A stretch of DNA of 9,373 nt, taken from positions 1 through 9,373 of the forward strand of contig JACCQW010000010.1 of NCBI GenBank assembly GCA_013813955.1, in the 5' to 3' direction. The position numbers and the translations under genes are program-made. The stretch's first letter is position 1. Every line of letters begins with the position of its first letter. The notes under the pieces are model-generated. The model ran no database searches. It was not told the DNA's origin and was given only the letters and a program-made list of their open reading frames with translations. Below are positions 1 through 5,796 of this stretch, piece by piece. The DNA comes from Solirubrobacterales bacterium. Its GTDB lineage: Bacteria; Actinomycetota; Thermoleophilia; Solirubrobacterales; Solirubrobacteraceae.

Positions 1-928
1 GCTCGGTCGGGCGCGGGGCGGGGCGCGCGTCGCGGGCGCCGGCGAGCACCTCGTAGAGGACCGCCATCCGGACGACCACCCCGGCCTTGACCTGCATCGT
101 GATGACCGCCTGCGGCGAGTCGACGACCTCGCCCGACAGCTCGACGCCGCGGTTGACCGGGCCGGGGTGCATGAGCACCTGGCGCGGGCCGAGCCGCCGG
201 CCGTTGATCTGGTAGTTGGCGGCGTACTCGCGCAGGCTCGGGACGAACGCCTGGTCCATGCGCTCGTTCTGCATCCGCAGCGCGTAGACGACGTCGGCCT
301 CGCGCAGGTCGGTGAGGTCGTAGCGCACGTCGCAGCCCAGCGCCTCGATGCCGCGCGGCAGCAGCGTCGGCGGCCCGCAGACGGTCACGTGGGCGCCCAT
401 GGTGCGGAAGGCGAGGATGTTCGAGCGCGCGACGCGGGAGTGCGAGACGTCGCCGACGATCCAGATCGAGCGGCCCTCAAGCGAACCGAGCTTCTGGCGC
501 AGGGTGTGGACGTCCAGCAGCGCCTGGGTTGGATGCTCGTGCATGCCGTCGCCGGCGTTGACGATCGCGGCGGTGGTCCAGCGGGCCACGAGCGCCGCCG
601 CGCCGGCGTAGGGCGTGCGGATGACGATCGCGTCGGGCGAGTGCGCGCTGAGCGTCAGCACGGTGTCCTTCAGCGACTCGCCCTTCTCGACGCTCGAGCC
701 GCTGGCCGCGAAGTTCACGACGTCCGCGCTCAGGCGCTTGGCAGCCAGCTCGAAGGACGAGCGGGTGCGCGTTGAGGCCTCGTAGAAGAGGTTGAGCACC
801 GTGCGCCCGCGCAGCGCGGGGACCTTCTTGATCTCGCGGTCGGAGACCTCGGCGAAGGCGGCAGCGCGGTCGAGGATGCGCTCGATGGCGTCGCGGTCTA
901 GGTCCTCGATGGACAGGAGGTGTCGCAT
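1..928 (-). CDS. pyrB: Aspartate carbamoyltransferase catalytic chain (3' end off the window)
   Basis: Catalyses the first committed step of pyrimidine synthesis: carbamoyl phosphate plus L-aspartate gives N-carbamoyl-aspartate, in the cytoplasm. The frame stays open from the ATG at 928-926 to the window edge, giving 309 residues and no stop. The family is usually about 300-320 residues, so only a few C-terminal residues should be missing. Visible family signatures are the carbamoyl-phosphate loop STRTR (residues 52-56), EKGESL with its active-site Lys (81-86), HPTQ (132-135) and HPGPVNR (254-260). The start overlaps the pyrR stop by one base (TGATG), and a GAGGAGG Shine-Dalgarno lies inside the pyrR 3' end, so the two are probably translationally coupled. 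Downstream pyr genes such as pyrC or carA are expected past the left edge; that is inference. Expression should follow the PyrR leader control upstream of pyrR. Confidence 0.96.
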   Translation of the reverse strand, partial: MRHLLSIEDLDRDAIERILDRAAAFAEVSDREIKKVPALRGRTVLNLFYEASTRTRSSFELAAKRLSADVVNFAASGSSVEKGESLKDTVLTLSAHSPDAIVIRTPYAGAAALVARWTTAAIVNAGDGMHEHPTQALLDVHTLRQKLGSLEGRSIWIVGDVSHSRVARSNILAFRTMGAHVTVCGPPTLLPRGIEALGCDVRYDLTDLREADVVYALRMQNERMDQAFVPSLREYAANYQINGRRLGPRQVLMHPGPVNRGVELSGEVVDSPQAVITMQVKAGVVVRMAVLYEVLAGARDARPAPRPTE

Positions 929-1479
929 CAGGCCAGAGCCTCCTCGAACTCACGGATGGTCACGCTGTCCTCGCCGTCGAGCTCCTCGACGCGGACGTAG
1001 ACGCGCTCGCCGCGCGCCGTCGGCAGGTTCTTGCCCACGTAGTCGGGCCGGAAGGGCAGCTCGCGGTGGCCGCGGTCGGCGAGCACGGCGAGCTGCACGC
1101 GCGCGGGGCGGCCGTAGTCGAAGAGCGCTTCGATGGCGGCCCGCACGGTGCGCCCGGTGAACAGGACGTCGTCGACGATGATCACCGTGCGCCCCTCCAG
1201 GTCGAACTGCAGGTGCGACGCGTGGACCACGGGCGTGCCCGCCCGGATCGTGAGGTCGTCGCGGTAGAACGAGATGTCGACATCGCCCAGGGGCAGGTCG
1301 GCGTCAAGCAGGCCCTCGAGGATGTCGCGCAGCCGGGCCGCGAGCACCGCTCCGCGGCGGTGGATGCCCACGAGCGCGAGCCGCTCGGGCGCACCGGCGT
1401 TCTCGACGATCTCGTGCCCGATGCGCACGAGGGCGCGGCGCATGGCGTCGCGGTCGAGGACGACCTTCGGTTCTGACAT
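928..1479 (-). CDS. pyrR: Bifunctional pyrimidine operon regulator / uracil phosphoribosyltransferase PyrR
   Basis: PyrR senses uridine nucleotides and binds pyr mRNA to repress the operon; many members also make UMP from uracil and PRPP. The predicted protein has 183 residues, typical of the family (about 180). The type I phosphoribosyltransferase PRPP loop is clear at residues 100-111 (IIVDDVLFTGRT). Other family-like segments are GIHRRG (39-43 region), ISFYRDD (69-75) and PDYVGKNLPT (145-154). The frame is open up to 1524, but ATG 1479 is preferred: it gives the usual N-terminus (MSEPKVVLDRDAMRRAL) and has AGGAAGGA about 5 bases upstream. The longer version would translate the regulatory hairpin. 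It is first in the operon, with its stop sharing a base with the pyrB start. Confidence 0.96.
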   Translation of the reverse strand: MSEPKVVLDRDAMRRALVRIGHEIVENAGAPERLALVGIHRRGAVLAARLRDILEGLLDADLPLGDVDISFYRDDLTIRAGTPVVHASHLQFDLEGRTVIIVDDVLFTGRTVRAAIEALFDYGRPARVQLAVLADRGHRELPFRPDYVGKNLPTARGERVYVRVEELDGEDSVTIREFEEALA

Positions 1480-1483
1480 CGGA

Positions 1484-1516
1484 TCCTTCCTGGCCTCACG
1501 GGACCGGGTTAAAGGA
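1484..1516 (-). promoter_or_regulatory. PyrR-binding RNA hairpin in the pyrR 5' leader
   Basis: Read on the minus strand, this 33-base element begins TCCTTTAA and ends AGGAAGGA. It folds as a lower stem (TCCTT with AAGGA), a purine-containing internal loop, an upper GG/CC stem, and a terminal loop reading CCGUGA. That loop fits the CNGNGA consensus of known PyrR-binding loops. The 3' arm contains the pyrR Shine-Dalgarno (AGGAAGGA), ending 4 bases before the ATG. PyrR binding should therefore hide the ribosome-binding site, as described for mycobacterial pyrR. I see no separate antiterminator/terminator pair between element and start codon, so translational repression is more likely than Bacillus-type attenuation. 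The structure is read from sequence; the mechanism is inferred. Confidence 0.88.
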
Positions 1517-1527
1517 CTGGCCACATG

Positions 1528-1533
1528 ACCCTA
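1528..1533 (-). promoter_or_regulatory. Candidate -10 box of the pyrRB operon (TAGGGT)
   Basis: TAGGGT on the minus strand would place transcription start near 1521, just before the PyrR hairpin, giving a leader of about 42 bases. That spacing fits a leader that carries only the PyrR element and the ribosome-binding site. No good -35 hexamer is seen 16-18 bases upstream, so the call rests on the -10 match and on position. Confidence 0.4.
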
Positions 1534-1568
1534 CCAGCGCGGCGGGCGGATCCCGGGCGCCACGAGGG

Positions 1569-1940
1569 TCAGCGCCGCTGGATGCGCACACGCACCGAAG
1601 AGCCCTGCTCGAGCATCCGGCCGGCGAGCGGGCTCTGCTCGACGACCTCCCAGTTGGACTCGCGCAGCACGCCGAACACGCCGCCGCCCTCGACGTCGGC
1701 GTCGAAGCGCGCCCGCTCCAGGCGTTCCTTGGCGACGTTCAGGCGCTCGCCGACCAGCGCCGGCACCCGGGTCGTGACCACGACCGTTCCGCCTGTGGTG
1801 CGCGTGGCGGCGACGGTGACCGTCCGGGCCGGAGCATCGGGATCCGACCCGCCGCCGAGGCCGAGCACGAGGACGACGCCGAGCAGCAGGCCGCAGGCCG
1901 CGGCGAGCGCGACCGTGAGCCAGCCGGGCCGCTCGATCAC
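1569..1940 (-). CDS. Small single-pass membrane protein with one PASTA domain
   Basis: A 123-residue protein. Residues 1-7 are a short cytoplasmic stretch, residues about 8-28 a strongly hydrophobic membrane segment, 30-58 a Thr/Val-rich linker, and about 59-120 one PASTA-type domain (VPALVG near the start, VVEQSPLAG and GSSVRVRI near the end). PASTA domains bind peptidoglycan fragments or beta-lactams in some Ser/Thr kinases and penicillin-binding proteins; here there is no kinase or transpeptidase, so the role is unknown. The domain should face outward. The start is GTG at 1940, overlapping the ribonuclease Z stop by four bases (GTGA), so the two are probably translationally coupled. There is no lipobox Cys, so the hydrophobic segment is more likely an anchor than a cleaved lipoprotein signal. 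The fold assignment is good; cell-wall sensing or binding is only a guess. Confidence 0.85.
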   Translation of the reverse strand: MIERPGWLTVALAAACGLLLGVVLVLGLGGGSDPDAPARTVTVAATRTTGGTVVVTTRVPALVGERLNVAKERLERARFDADVEGGGVFGVLRESNWEVVEQSPLAGRMLEQGSSVRVRIQRR

Positions 1941-2911
1941 GCGGGCGCCTCCTCCGTGCGCGTCACCGCGCGGCGCTCGCCGGCCTCGCGATTGAAGCGC
2001 ACCAGCTCCGGCTCGCCACGCTCGGGTAGGGGTACGTCGATCGTGTCGAAGTCGCGCGGGACGACCGTGTCGGGAAAGACGGCGCGCGCCTCGTCGCAGA
2101 TCTCTCCTCCCGCGTAGCGCGAGGACAGGTGCGTCAGCGCGAGCAGGCGTACCTCGGCGTCGGCGGCGACCTGCGCCGCCTGGCGCGCGGTGGAGTGGCC
2201 GGTCCTGGCGGCGCGGTCGGCGTCCTCGTGGGCGAAGGTCGCCTCGTGGACGAGCACGTCGGCGCGATGGGCGGCGACTACGACGGCGTCGGTCGGCGCG
2301 GTGTCGCCCGTGAAGACAACCCGGCGCCCCGCACGGGTCTGCCCCACGACCTGCTGGGGAGTCACGCCGTCGACGGTCTCACCGCGCTGCAGGCGCCCGA
2401 AGTCCGGCCCCGGCGTGACCCCGAGGCGCTCGGCCAGCGCGGCGTCGAAGCGGCCGGGGCGCGGCTCCTCCACCAGCGCATAGCCGAACGCGGCACCGCG
2501 GTGGCGCACCGCGAAGGGCGTGATCGCGTAGCCGTCGCGCTCCACCGGCTCGTCGTCCTGCAGGTCGACGATGCCCAGCCCGTAGCGCGGGCGGCCGAAG
2601 ACGGGACGCAGGCGCTCGAGGGTCGCCGATGTGCCGGGCGGGCCGTGGACGGTGAGCGGGCGCTCGCGGTCACGCAGCTCAAACGACTTCAGCATGCCCG
2701 GCAGGCCGAGCCAGTGGTCGGCGTGCAAGTGCGTCAGGAAGACGTCGGTGAGGTCCGCCAGCCCGACCGAGCGCACGAGCTGGCGCTGCGTGCCCTCGCC
2801 GCAATCGATGAGCACGCGGTCGCCCCCGCGACGGACCAGCACCGCGGGCAGACCACGCCGTGCGGAGGGCACCGACCCGGCGGTCCCAGCGAAGAACAGC
2901 GAGAGCTCCAT
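1937..2911 (-). CDS. rnz: Ribonuclease Z (tRNA 3'-processing endonuclease)
   Basis: A metallo-beta-lactamase-fold nuclease that cuts tRNA precursors after the discriminator base so CCA can be added. The nearby tRNA-Arg lacks an encoded CCA, which is the kind of substrate that needs it. The 324-residue product carries the zinc motif HLHADH (61-66), VRHRG with His137, TGDT with Asp203, HEATF (222-226), GHST (238-241) and THLSSRY (260-266), all in ribonuclease Z order. The frame is open to 2959, but ATG 2911 gives the family N-terminus MELSLFFAGTAGSVPS. No Shine-Dalgarno is obvious there. A TACCCT box ends 7 bases before the ATG, so the message may be leaderless. It is upstream of, and overlaps, the PASTA gene, and is divergent from mscL. 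The last roughly 20 residues are a charged tail. An arylsulfatase or other ElaC-like phosphodiesterase is less likely. Confidence 0.93.
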   Translation of the reverse strand: MELSLFFAGTAGSVPSARRGLPAVLVRRGGDRVLIDCGEGTQRQLVRSVGLADLTDVFLTHLHADHWLGLPGMLKSFELRDRERPLTVHGPPGTSATLERLRPVFGRPRYGLGIVDLQDDEPVERDGYAITPFAVRHRGAAFGYALVEEPRPGRFDAALAERLGVTPGPDFGRLQRGETVDGVTPQQVVGQTRAGRRVVFTGDTAPTDAVVVAAHRADVLVHEATFAHEDADRAARTGHSTARQAAQVAADAEVRLLALTHLSSRYAGGEICDEARAVFPDTVVPRDFDTIDVPLPERGEPELVRFNREAGERRAVTRTEEAPA

Positions 2912-2918
2912 CGCGCCG

Positions 2919-2924
2919 AGGGTA
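2919..2924 (-). promoter_or_regulatory. Candidate -10 box for rnz (TACCCT)
   Basis: TACCCT on the minus strand lies 7 bases before the rnz ATG, which would put the start of transcription at or next to the A of the ATG. This fits a leaderless mRNA and the lack of a Shine-Dalgarno. There is no clear -35 hexamer, so this is tentative. Confidence 0.3.
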
Positions 2925-2928
2925 CCTC

Positions 2929-2934
2929 TAGGGT
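2929..2934 (+). promoter_or_regulatory. Candidate -10 box for mscL (TAGGGT)
   Basis: TAGGGT on the plus strand predicts transcription start near 2941 and a leader of about 33 bases containing the mscL ribosome-binding site. It sits within the 62-base divergent gap shared with rnz. No clear -35 match is seen. Confidence 0.35.
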
Positions 2935-2973
2935 CAGGCCCGGGGCGCTTCGGACACACACGAAGGGGGTCAG

Positions 2974-3396
2974 ATGCTCAAGGAGTTCCGCGAGTTCATC
3001 CTGCGGGGGAACCTCGTCGACCTGGCCGTCGCGGTGGTCATCGGCACCGCGTTCGGCGCCGTCGTGACGGCACTCGTCGCCGACCTGGTCACGCCGCTGA
3101 TCGCCGCCATCGGCGGCCAGCGCGACTTCTCCGACCTCGATTTCACGATCAACGGCAGCACGTTTCGCTACGGGGACTTCATCAACGCGCTGCTGACCTT
3201 CGTAATCATCGCCGCCGCCGTCTTCTTTCTCGTCGTCAAGCCGGTCAACGCGCTGCTCGCGCGCCTGCGCCCGGAGCTGAAGGTCGACACCCCGACACGC
3301 GAGTGCCCGGAGTGCCTCAGCGACATCCCGATCGCGGCGCGGCGCTGCGCGTTCTGCACCGCCCAGGTGGGAGCGGCGCCCGCCCCACGCCCGTGA
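2974..3396 (+). CDS. mscL: Large-conductance mechanosensitive channel with C-terminal zinc-ribbon-like tail
   Basis: MscL forms a pentameric emergency valve in the cytoplasmic membrane that opens under tension during hypo-osmotic shock. The 140-residue protein has the conserved N-terminus (MLKEFREFILRGNLVDLAVAV), a first membrane helix at about 15-43 with the glycine-rich pore face (VVIGTAFGAVV), a short periplasmic loop (about 48-68), a second helix at about 69-90 and the KPVNALLARLRPE start of the C-terminal helix. After residue 105 the usual helical bundle gives way to a compact CPEC...CAFC segment (Cys 111, 114, 125, 128) that looks like a zinc ribbon. The start is ATG 2974 with AAGGGGG four to five bases upstream. 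It is divergent from rnz and followed by a strong hairpin, so it is probably transcribed alone. Channel identity is certain; metal binding by the tail is inferred. Confidence 0.96.
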   Translation: MLKEFREFILRGNLVDLAVAVVIGTAFGAVVTALVADLVTPLIAAIGGQRDFSDLDFTINGSTFRYGDFINALLTFVIIAAAVFFLVVKPVNALLARLRPELKVDTPTRECPECLSDIPIAARRCAFCTAQVGAAPAPRP

Positions 3397-3405
3397 CCCG
3401 CCCCC

Positions 3406-3438
3406 GGTCCCGGCCACCGGCCACCGGTGAGCCTGACC
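3406..3438 (+). terminator. Strong stem-loop after mscL (U-less, probable terminator)
   Basis: Nine bases past the mscL stop the strand folds as GGTC-(CC)-GGC-CACCGG, loop CCA, CCGGTG-(A)-GCC-(T)-GACC. This is 13 base pairs, all but two of them G:C, with a small internal loop and a one-base bulge. No U-tract follows, as is common for proposed terminators in high-GC actinobacteria. It could also be a 3'-end stabiliser. Confidence 0.5.
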
Positions 3439-3455
3439 CGGGAGCGGGACGTCAC

Positions 3456-3686
<231 letters not shown>

Positions 3687-3687
3687 C

Positions 3688-4161
3688 TCACTCCCCCTCC
3701 GAGCCCTTCAACTGAACGCGGAGCTCGCCCTTCCCTTCCAGCTGTGCGTTGGCCGCCAGGTCGCAGGCCTCCGGCGTCGTCGACGGGACGTCGATCTTGC
3801 GCTCGACCGGCGTCTTGGCGCTGAAATCGTCGCTGAACGTCTTCGCGCGGGGGGTGTCGGTCGTGCAGGTCACGTTGTAGCTCACGTCCACCTGCTGATC
3901 GGGCACGGCGGTCACGACCAGGCTGATGCGCTTCGGGTTCTTGATCGAGCCGTCGGCCTGCGCGACCGCGAAGTCGCCCGTGGCGCTGGCCTCGCCGATG
4001 GTCACCGCCGTGGAGACGGCCTGCGTGGTCGTCGACCGCGACGGGGTGGTGGAGGCGTCCTTCTCGTCGGAATCGCCGTCAACGACACATGCGCCCAGGC
4101 TCGCGCCGGCGAGCCCGCAGGCGACTACGACCAACCCGGTGCGCAACGTCTCCACTCCCAC
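3688..4161 (-). CDS. Putative small secreted lipoprotein, function unknown
   Basis: A 157-residue protein. Residues 1-24 form a lipoprotein signal (hydrophobic TGLVVVACGLAGASLGA) followed by the lipobox LGAC with Cys25 as the expected lipidated residue. Residues about 26-52 are a Ser/Thr/Asp-rich linker. The rest (about 53-157) looks like a small beta-rich domain (ISLVVTAVPDQQVDVSYNVTC, RVQLKG near the end) with two further cysteines that could form a disulfide. The start is ambiguous: GTG 4161 gives the longest form, while GTG 4155 has GGAG five bases upstream and may be the real start; both keep the lipobox. It lies 7 bases after the hydrolase stop, so it is probably in the same transcript. 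I recognise no family. Export and membrane anchoring are well supported; function is not. Confidence 0.8.
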   Translation of the reverse strand: MGVETLRTGLVVVACGLAGASLGACVVDGDSDEKDASTTPSRSTTTQAVSTAVTIGEASATGDFAVAQADGSIKNPKRISLVVTAVPDQQVDVSYNVTCTTDTPRAKTFSDDFSAKTPVERKIDVPSTTPEACDLAANAQLEGKGELRVQLKGSEGE

Positions 4162-4168
4162 TCCGTGC

Positions 4169-5056
4169 TCATGATGACATGCGGGGGGCCCCGAAGAACG
4201 TCAGCGCGCGGTCGACCACGACGTCCGGGCGCTCCTCTGCGATGAAATGCCCGCAGCCCTCGACCCACTCGATCGTGATGTCGTCGGCGTGCGGGCGCAC
4301 GCTCTCGACCATGTGCCGCGAGATGACGGGGTCTGCGGTCCCGTGCAGCCACAGCGTCGGCGTGCTCAGGCGCCTGCCGCGGTAGCGCCCGCGCGCCAGC
4401 GGGAGGACCTCGCGTAGCAGGAAGGTGCGGTAGGTCTGCGAGGCGGCGCGTGCGCGGGCGGGCTCGCGGAAGCGCCCGGCGTAGACGTCCACCTCGCCCT
4501 CGAGTCCCGCGCGGTGCGTGGCCACCGACCGGAACAAGAGGCGCACGGTCTCCGGGCGCGAGGCGATCCACGGCCCGGCGCCCGGGCTGGCCAGCGCGAG
4601 CTGGTAGGAGAAGGCCCACAGATGCGCCGCCATCCGCGCGTCCATCCCGATCCACGGATGTCCGGTGTTCAGCGCGAGGTACTGCGACACGCGCTCGGGA
4701 TGGTCCACGCAGAGCATGAACGCAGCCACTCCGCCCCAGTCGTGACCGGCGAGCCGGACGCGCTCGAGCCCCAGCGCGTCGAGCAGCGCGAGCACGTCGG
4801 CCGCGAACTGCTCCTTGTCATAGCCCCCGCGGGGCGCCTCGCTCCACCCGTAGCCGCGCAGGTCGGGCGCGATGACGTGGAAGTCGGTCGCGAGCGCCGC
4901 GATGAGATGGCGCCACATCCACCAGTGCTGCGGCCAGCCGTGCAGAAGGACCACCGGCTCCCCCGCGCCGGCTTCGGCGACGTGCAGCTCGACGTCGCCG
5001 GCACGCACCCACCGATGCCGGACCCCCTCCAGATGGGGCATGTCGGCCGCCCGCAC
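4169..5056 (-). CDS. Alpha/beta hydrolase, epoxide-hydrolase-like
   Basis: A 295-residue cytoplasmic hydrolase (no signal peptide) of the alpha/beta fold. Features in order: HGWPQ oxyanion motif (39-43), the PDLRGYGWS segment (64-72), nucleophile elbow GHDWGG (104-109) with Asp106, a lid region from about 130 to 220, then ADPV with Asp242 and CGHF with His270 completing an Asp-His-Asp triad. An Asp nucleophile with HGxP is typical of epoxide hydrolases and the related haloalkane dehalogenases and fluoroacetate dehalogenases. Tyr151 and Tyr209 sit about where epoxide hydrolases carry their lid tyrosines, which favours that activity; the substrate cannot be read. The start is GTG 5056 or ATG 5041; the latter begins MPHLEGVRHRWV. 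Divergent from the dodecin gene and followed closely by the lipoprotein gene. Confidence 0.88.
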   Translation of the reverse strand: MRAADMPHLEGVRHRWVRAGDVELHVAEAGAGEPVVLLHGWPQHWWMWRHLIAALATDFHVIAPDLRGYGWSEAPRGGYDKEQFAADVLALLDALGLERVRLAGHDWGGVAAFMLCVDHPERVSQYLALNTGHPWIGMDARMAAHLWAFSYQLALASPGAGPWIASRPETVRLLFRSVATHRAGLEGEVDVYAGRFREPARARAASQTYRTFLLREVLPLARGRYRGRRLSTPTLWLHGTADPVISRHMVESVRPHADDITIEWVEGCGHFIAEERPDVVVDRALTFFGAPRMSS

Positions 5057-5064
5057 GGCACCGG

Positions 5065-5070
5065 ACCCTA
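5065..5070 (-). promoter_or_regulatory. Candidate -10 box for the hydrolase-lipoprotein unit (TAGGGT)
   Basis: TAGGGT on the minus strand ends 8 bases before GTG 5056. Transcription would begin at about that GTG (leaderless) or give a leader of about 15 bases if ATG 5041 is the start. No clear -35. Confidence 0.35.
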
Positions 5071-5091
5071 CCGCCGGGGCCGATCAGGCCT

Positions 5092-5097
5092 TAGGCT
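5092..5097 (+). promoter_or_regulatory. Candidate -10 box for the dodecin gene (TAGGCT)
   Basis: TAGGCT on the plus strand predicts transcription start near 5104 and a leader of about 24 bases holding a strong GGGAGGAG ribosome-binding site (5114-5121). It lies in the 71-base divergent gap shared with the hydrolase. Confidence 0.35.
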
Positions 5098-5127
5098 CGG
5101 AACGTCCACGACCGGGAGGAGACACGC

Positions 5128-5334
5128 ATGGCCGTAGTAAAGATCATCGAGCTCGTCGGGAGCTCGAAGACGAGCTCGGATGACGCGGTTCAGCAGGCGC
5201 TCGCCGAGGCGAAGCAGACCCTGCGCAACATCAAGGCGGTCGACGTCGTGTCGACCGGGCTGCGCGGCGACGAGCTGGACGAGTGGCGCGCCCACGTGCG
5301 CGTCGCCATCCTGATCGAACGCGTCTCGGAGTAG
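5128..5334 (+). CDS. Dodecin family protein
   Basis: Dodecins are 65-75 residue proteins that assemble into hollow dodecamers; some store flavins, others bind calcium or CoA. This 68-residue product matches the family along its length: beta-strand VVKIIELVGSS, a helix from about 16 to 33 (DDAVQQALAEAKQTLRN), then strands IKAVDVVSTGLRG and WRAHVRVAILIE. The flavin-stacking Trp found in halophilic and Thermus dodecins (NVVWAEVV, LDWFEV) aligns with Ala37 here (NIKAVDVV); the only Trp is 53. Classic flavin storage is therefore doubtful. The start ATG 5128 has GGGAGGAG six bases upstream. Transcribed alone: divergent from the hydrolase, with a hairpin just past its stop. PurS, of similar size, was considered and does not fit. 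Confidence 0.9.
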   Translation: MAVVKIIELVGSSKTSSDDAVQQALAEAKQTLRNIKAVDVVSTGLRGDELDEWRAHVRVAILIERVSE

Positions 5335-5339
5335 CCGGG

Positions 5340-5365
5340 GCCGGACGGGCGGGCGCCCGTCCGGC
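5340..5365. terminator. Bidirectional hairpin between dodecin and cNMP-binding genes
   Basis: A perfect 11-base-pair inverted repeat, GCCGGACGGGC and GCCCGTCCGGC, separated by a GGGC loop. It fills the 33-base gap between two convergent stop codons (5334 and 5368). No T-tract follows on either strand. Position and stability argue for a shared terminator. Confidence 0.7.
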
Positions 5366-5367
5366 GG

Positions 5368-5760
5368 TCAGCCACCCAGGTTGTCGGCGGCCTTGCGCTC
5401 CCGGAGCGTCGCGGTGATCTCGTCCATCGCGTCGCCGAGGCGCTTGAGGTCCCAGTGCGACAGCGTCACCAGGCGCATCGGCGTCTTCGCGACGACGGAT
5501 GCTGTGCGCAGCGACTTCTCGAGCACGCCGATCTCGCCGAAGAAGTCACCGGCGCCGAGCGTGGCCACCGGCCTGCCGTCGCGCAGGACCTCGGCCTCGC
5601 CCTCCTCGATGGCCATCAGCTCGTAGGCGTAGTCGCCCTCCTTGACCAGGTGCTTGCCCTCGGGCACCGACGTCTCCGTCGCGAACGTGGCAATGCTCTT
5701 GAGCGTCTGATCGTCGAGCGAGGCAAAGACCTTGATCGCCTTCAGCCGTTTCGGGTCCAT
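5368..5760 (-). CDS. Stand-alone cyclic-nucleotide-binding (CRP-like) domain protein
   Basis: A 130-residue protein made almost entirely of one cNMP-binding domain, about residues 11-115. The phosphate-binding cassette is recognisable: GDFFGEIGVL (71-80) with Glu76, then RTASVV (85-90) with Arg85, the positions that contact ribose and cyclic phosphate in CRP and PKA. The N-terminus (MDPKRLKAIKVFASLDDQTL) is the usual helix before the barrel, and residues 103-130 form a short helical tail ending DNLGG. There is no helix-turn-helix, kinase, channel or membrane part, so it is not a CRP transcription factor; it may work through a partner. The start ATG 5760 has GGGAG about five bases upstream. 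It lies 33 bases after the ligD stop, so it could be read through from ligD or use its own -10 box. Confidence 0.9.
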   Translation of the reverse strand: MDPKRLKAIKVFASLDDQTLKSIATFATETSVPEGKHLVKEGDYAYELMAIEEGEAEVLRDGRPVATLGAGDFFGEIGVLEKSLRTASVVAKTPMRLVTLSHWDLKRLGDAMDEITATLRERKAADNLGG

Positions 5761-5790
5761 GTGGTCTCCCTGTCGCGGATGCGTGGCGGG

Positions 5791-5796
5791 ACCCTA
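5791..5796 (-). promoter_or_regulatory. Candidate -10 box for the cNMP-domain gene (TAGGGT)
   Basis: TAGGGT on the minus strand; its first three bases are the ligD stop codon. Predicted transcription start is near 5784, leaving a leader of about 24 bases with the GGGAG ribosome-binding site. No convincing -35. Confidence 0.35.

Noticed and set aside
477..953. 158-codon minus-strand frame over pyrB
   Set aside because: Shifted-frame shadow; the pyrB frame from 928 carries the ATCase active-site motifs.
2129..3067. 312-codon plus-strand frame across rnz and the start of mscL
   Set aside because: Antisense shadow of ribonuclease Z, whose metal motifs are all intact on the minus strand; it also runs across the divergent promoter gap.
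5128..5334. PurS (FGAM synthase small subunit) as identity for the 68-residue gene
   Set aside because: The length is close, but the VVKIIELVGSS...TLRNIKAVDVV pattern is dodecin, and no purL/purQ is nearby.
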